Positions 18,510-22,566 of a DNA stretch of 22,566 bases are shown one piece after another. A program made the position numbers and the translations under genes. The notes beneath the pieces are model-generated. The model was not told the origin of the DNA. It did not search any database and saw only the letters and a program-made list of their open reading frames with translations. The stretch's first letter is position 1. Each line of letters begins with the position of its first letter. Source of the stretch: Isotricha intestinalis (lineage: Eukaryota; Ciliophora; Litostomatea; Vestibuliferida; Isotrichidae); NCBI GenBank assembly GCA_023807065.1, contig JAJJLU010003961.1, forward strand, positions 1 through 22,566, read 5' to 3'.

Positions 18510-20138
18510 ACATAACAATATATTTATATTCAATTATATTGAGAATAAATTCATTAATTTATTTATTATAATTTTAATATTTTTTAGTGTAAATTAAATG
18601 ATCACAATAAATATTAATTATTTTCAATAATTAATATTTTGGAATAATATATATTTTTAGTTAAAATTTAAGATAAATATTTTTTAATTTATTAATAAAA
18701 TAAGTTTATATTCAGATTTTCGTTAAAGAAATTTATCATTTTTTTATATTTTAATTGGAAGAATGAAATAAAATTGGTCTTTTGAAATAAAAATTATATA
18801 CTCTTATAATAAAGTATATAATATATTAGAATAAAATTTAATTATTTTTCTTTGATATTTACATATATTAATAAAATTAAAATATATATATTAATTATTT
18901 ATATTGTGTTATTTTCCCGTCTTAATTATTATAATTTAAAAACTTATTTAATTTAAATATATGACAAAAAGCATTTCATAAATTTATTTAAAGGTTAAAA
19001 TAAACCTTATTTAAATTTATTATGAAATTTGAATCAGTTAAATTTTCTAAGTCCAATTTTCATTTAATCTCTTTGCTTTTAATTAATATTTTTATGTTAT
19101 ATAATTTATTAATTTGATATATATATTATATAATAATTTTGATTTTTTAAAATTTTTTAATTTCATTAATAATACATCAATCCTAATTAAATAAGGTATA
19201 TTTCTAATACAATTAATATTATTTAATTTAATAGTATTATTATATTCTCTAATTTGAGTAAAAATCAATTAATATCTTTTTCCAAGCTCATCAATTTCTT
19301 TTTCTTTTAAATCTTTCTATTATATTTAATTTAATCCATTATATGATCTTTGTATATTGTATATATTTTTAAGTAATAGTTCTTGATTTAAAGAAGTTTT
19401 ATACTCTTTTCTTCTGGATTTATTGGATTTTCATTATTCATTTTTCTTTTCTTTTTTGTTCTGTTAATATATTCTAATGGAAATACAATTAGAATATTTG
19501 GAAGAGAGATATTTAAAATAACATAAATTTAATGTAAAACAGATTCATATTTAAAAGAAATAATAATTAGGGAAAGAATATAAAATATAAATTTAAAATA
19601 TGGAATTTAACTATGAGTGAAGCAATATGTATATGAAAACTTAATTAAATTCTATCAATTCATACAAAATAAGTTTCTACATAAACAAATAAAAAATAAA
19701 GAATAAACTTTATTTATTTTTTCTTGACATTATAAACAGAAGAAACATAAATTTTTTATTATTATAATAGTTTTCAATAATAATTCTATAGAATCAGAAA
19801 GATTAAATTTTATTATAATGTAATTCATATAATATATAATATATCCATAAAAATCTAAATTTTAAAAATTAATTCACCTTAATATTTATAACTTATTTTC
19901 ATATGATATAGATCATAAAGGATATTTGTTATTGAAAATTGTATAAATTATTATTTTGATTTTACCAAAGATAATTCTAATCATTTATGAAATGATTTAA
20001 AAATTAGGATATAATATAACTTTTTCTGATCCAAGCAGATAAAATAACTTTTATTTTTTCTTTTTAAACAACTTAATTGATTTATTTATATTCTGAAAAA
20101 TGTAAAATCCTTTCTTTCTTATTTTACTATAATTTATT
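18510..20138. other. 1.6-kb non-coding region with a palindrome and a possible coding relic
   Basis: No intact gene is present. A 54-base imperfect palindrome sits at 18974-19027 (own entry). On the minus strand, about 19410-19127, one frame reads YKTSLNQELLLKNIYN and later LIFTQIREYNNTIKL and CIRNIPYLIRID. It is broken by TAA and TAG codons and matches no family I know, so it may be a remnant of a gene or chance. The rest, up to the start of the second decayed LRR gene, is A/T-rich with frequent stops. Confidence 0.4.
18974..19027. repeat. Imperfect 54-bp palindrome
   Basis: The left arm runs from TTTCATA through AAGGTT (18974-18996). The right arm runs from AACCTT through TATGAAA (19003-19027). 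A six-base AAAATA loop separates them. The ends and the inner six base pairs match perfectly, and the middle aligns with small offsets. It could form a hairpin in DNA or RNA. No gene reads through it, so its role is unknown. Confidence 0.6.
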
Positions 20139-21121
20139 TTACTATAAAAATAAAGAATATGATTTAGAATATTTAACAAAAAATTTAAATGAATTCTTGT
20201 TAACTTTTCCATTAAATAATTTTTTAAAATAATGAATATTAAAATAAATAAATTATGTTTACTTTCTGAAATTAATAAAATATTTATAGATTATTTGAAT
20301 AAAAATAAGATTTTTATTAATTTAAAAAAATTAGAAATTTCAATTATTAATTTAAAATTATTTATTGATTAAATATTATTTGTCCAAATAGAGAGGATTT
20401 AAATTTATATTCTTTAAAAAATAATAAAGATGAAAATAATTCAAAGGATTCTACTAATACTGAAATTAATCAAAAAGAAATAATTAATATATTTTCAGAG
20501 ATTTCTATTTTAAAAATTTATTTTATCCTAAATTGTAATTTAGATTTAATTGATTTAATCAGAAATTTAATTAAAACTAGAAAATTTAGAAATTTATTAA
20601 AAATGTGATTTCAATTCAAAAATTAATTCAAAAATAATTTTAAATAATATAAAGAGGTTAAAAATTGATTGTAATAATGAAATATTTATGAAAATATTTA
20701 ATAATATTAATTTCCCAAATTTAGAATATTATGAAATAATATAAAAGAAAAAATAAATATAAATGAGAAATTAACTGTTAATAATAAATTAGATGAAGAT
20801 GATTATAATTTAATTAATAGATTATTAATTAAAAGTGTTCTTTGTGAGTTGAACACAACTTTTAATATTAATAAAGTCATATATTTTTAATTGCTTTTCT
20901 TTAATATCTATTAAATTATCTAATTTTTCTACTAATAAAGTTATTATATGAATCAAATGTTTTATAATTATTCTTCTTTAACTTCTTTAGATTTATCAAA
21001 TTGTAATACAGAAAAAGTAAATAATTTCAGTAAAATATTCTTTTGTTGTTCTTCTTTATATTATTTAAATTTATCTATTTTTGATTTAATGAAAATTAAT
21101 TTTAAATTTATTTTTAAATAA
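20139..21121 (+). pseudogene. Second decayed leucine-rich-repeat (BspA-like) gene
   Basis: Coding-like pieces follow each other on the plus strand with stops and frame changes between them. They are KEYDLEYLTKNLNEFLLTF (about 20154), NIKINKLCLLSEINKIFIDYL with LKKLEISIINLKLF (20232-20370), REDLNLYSLKNNKDENN and a piece ending RNLIKTRKFRNLLKM (about 20390-20608), and LKIDCNNEIFMKIFNNIN with NFPNLEYYEII (about 20660-20740). The next is LDEDDYNLINRLLIKSVLC (about 20790). The last open piece, 20948-21121 (57 codons), contains MFYNYSSLTSLDLSNCNT and CCSSLYYLNLS, the BspA-type LRR consensus. Order of parts matches the other decayed LRR gene on the minus strand: N-terminal LRR-like region, then BspA repeats. 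As written it cannot make one protein; introns are a less likely alternative because the other genes here are uninterrupted. Confidence 0.65.
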
Positions 21122-21349
21122 AAAATATAAAGTAATATCAAACAATAAAAGAATATTAAAAGAATTAAGATTTGTTATCTCGAACATGTAATAACTTGAA
21201 AATATGTTAATATTATCTAAATATATGTTCTATTAAAAAAAGTCTAAAATAATATTTATCATTATTGGGAATTAAAATCTTATCAAAATTTTTTGTGTTT
21301 AATTAAAAATTATTATAAAAAAATAAAAAATATAATCTAAAACAGAAAT

Positions 21350-22258
21350 TTAATGTTTTTTCAAAAACTCCAAAGCAATATCCTCCAAAGGTTGATTAAT
21401 ACTTTCTTTTAAAACTCCTTTACTAGCTAATTCTTGTTTAACTCGATTAAAATAAGAAGAATCAGGATAACCAAAATTAGTACAACCTCCACTTAAAGAA
21501 GTTTTATGATGAATTCCATTCCAAACTACAGTATTTTTAATTCCAGTAGTAACAGAAGTTCCGACAGTAAAAGTTAATTTTCTATCAAAAGCAATTTTTA
21601 ATAAAGCTAAAATTTCTCTTCCTTCTTTTATATCAGGTAAATAACTTCTTCTACTTGTTCCAGTATATCCATTTCCGTTTGGAAAATAATATTCAATTAC
21701 AATTGTTCCTTCTTTATTATATCCAGAACAATGAATATGATTATCCACAAAAGCCTTCATTTTTCCATTTGGCATATCTCCTAGTAAAATTCCATATATT
21801 TTTGAACAATTTGGACATTTAAAATTATTTTTATTTCCTATTAAAGAATTTAAACATTCTATATGGAAAAAATGATCATTACATTTTGATAATAGAATAA
21901 CTGTGAATGGGAAATTAAATATATATTCAAAATTTTGATTTTCATTTTTTGAGAAATAATCATTTAATTCATCTTCATATAAATCAAATTGACAGATTGA
22001 ACATTTATCTTTTTCAGATGATATATTATTTGATTCTTCATATTGTTGTTTATATAATATTTCTATTGGAGATATTAAAGAATATTCTGTTATTTTTTCT
22101 ATTTTTGATAACATATTTGTTAAGTCTTCACCGTTAAATGGATGAAATCGAATATTTACAAATTTTGGTTTCATTGAAAAACTTTTTGCTTCAATTAATG
22201 AGTACATTAATATTAATTCGTCTAAATATGTATTATAATATGAAGAATTGTTTTCCAT
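21350..22258 (-). CDS. RING-Deltex (DTC) E3 ubiquitin ligase
   Basis: This 302-residue protein is predicted to be a ubiquitin ligase of the Deltex type. Residues ~1-80 are unfamiliar. A RING-H2 finger spans 86-151: CSIC (Cys86, Cys89), C-x2-H-x2-H-x2-C (126-135) and CPNC (148-151), with a long first loop. It leads directly, as in animal Deltex proteins, into a Deltex C-terminal domain (about 155-284). This begins GDMPNGKMKAF, continues GTIVIEYYFPNG, RRSYLPDIKEGREIL and FTVGTSVTTG (230-239), then VVWNGIHHKT (244-253), and ends FGYPDSSYFNRVKQELASKG. These motifs are highly conserved in the family. In animal members the DTC binds ADP-ribose or NAD and, with the RING, acts on ubiquitin or ADP-ribosylated targets. 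There are no WWE domains. There is no signal peptide. The gene is tail to tail with the decayed LRR gene 228 bases away. Confidence 0.88.
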   Translation of the reverse strand: MENNSSYYNTYLDELILMYSLIEAKSFSMKPKFVNIRFHPFNGEDLTNMLSKIEKITEYSLISPIEILYKQQYEESNNISSEKDKCSICQFDLYEDELNDYFSKNENQNFEYIFNFPFTVILLSKCNDHFFHIECLNSLIGNKNNFKCPNCSKIYGILLGDMPNGKMKAFVDNHIHCSGYNKEGTIVIEYYFPNGNGYTGTSRRSYLPDIKEGREILALLKIAFDRKLTFTVGTSVTTGIKNTVVWNGIHHKTSLSGGCTNFGYPDSSYFNRVKQELASKGVLKESINQPLEDIALEFLKKH

Positions 22259-22566
22259 TTATGTTTTAATAAATGATTAATTATTAAAATTATTGAAATA
22301 TAATCTTAAAAATAGATAATTTAAAAATTATTAATTAATATATATTATTTCTATAATTTTTAAACAAACAATATAAAATAAATAAATTTTTAATTATTAA
22401 ATACTTTTATTATTTATATATTAATATTTGAAAATAGAAATATTTTTAAAATTTTGTTAATGTCTTTAATTTGAGATTAGAATTAAATTATATAATTTTT
22501 AAAAATATATTTTTCATAATTCATTTTTTTATTATATGTTGTTTATATTTGATTAAAAAAATACAA
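22259..22566. other. AT-rich upstream region of the Deltex-like gene
   Basis: The last 308 bases lie upstream of the minus-strand E3 ligase start and presumably contain its promoter. The sequence is nearly all A/T. No gene, RNA or distinct element is visible. Confidence 0.5.

Noticed and set aside
19127..20138. Reading TAA/TAG as Gln makes parts of this stretch look like protein
   Set aside because: At this base composition TAA is by far the commonest stop by chance, a TGA also occurs, and all intact genes use TAA as a true stop. Without a family match this is not evidence for an alternative code.
21949..22137. Open frame on the plus strand (62 codons)
   Set aside because: It is antisense to the RING-Deltex gene, hydrophobic by reverse complementarity only.
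1..22566. Search for tRNA, rRNA, CRISPR, transposase, telomeric repeats and long tandem repeats
   Set aside because: No stretch has the local G+C rise or fold pattern of a tRNA or rRNA. There is no regularly spaced repeat array, no integrase or transposase motif, and no telomere-like tandem repeat at either end.

Overview
The window is extremely AT-rich DNA (by eye well under 20% G+C). Its genes are uninterrupted, and their proteins are rich in Asn, Lys, Ile and Leu. Nothing looks bacterial: there are no Shine-Dalgarno sites or operons, intergenic gaps are long, and several domains are eukaryotic (FCP1-type phosphatase with BRCT, RING-Deltex, RING-H2, DC1-like zinc modules, ankyrin). TAA ends most genes, TGA ends two, and glutamine is written CAA, so the standard code is used. 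The multi-pass protein with a conserved LNFCGLNK tail and the two-pass protein with a SNLGG motif resemble families I associate with ciliates. My best guess is the somatic genome of a ciliate that kept the standard code, such as a litostome/rumen entodiniomorph. This is inference, and another AT-rich anaerobic protist remains possible.

Layout, left to right. The window opens inside a gene whose 3' end is at 596. A secreted phage-type lysozyme lies on the minus strand (1029-1760). Next come a polytopic DMT-like membrane protein (2734-3741) and a small secreted Cys-containing protein (3877-4299). A decayed leucine-rich-repeat (BspA-like) gene occupies about 4905-6745 on the minus strand. The plus strand then carries three intact genes: a DC1-like zinc domain/serpin fusion (6973-8745), an FCP1-like CTD phosphatase (9675-10868) and a two-pass membrane protein (11018-12571). 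After 1.4 kb of empty sequence come two head-to-head ankyrin paralogues (13965-16196 minus, 16617-18509 plus). Then follow about 1.6 kb of non-coding sequence with a palindrome, a second decayed LRR gene on the plus strand (about 20139-21121), and a RING-Deltex E3 ligase on the minus strand (21350-22258).

The strongest unusual signals are these. (1) A serpin is fused to two N-terminal DC1-like zinc modules, and its reactive-loop hinge does not look inhibitory. (2) Two diverged, divergently transcribed paralogues share a perfect 270-bp inverted repeat encoding their ankyrin C-termini, and synonymous sites outside it have diverged. This is a signature of domain-limited gene conversion. (3) A secreted phage-type lysozyme sits in a eukaryotic context.

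I see no operon or pathway linking the genes. Lysozyme, serpin, Deltex-like E3 and a small secreted peptide would all fit handling of bacteria or proteases, but that theme is only suggestive. I found no tRNA, rRNA, CRISPR array, transposase or telomere repeat.
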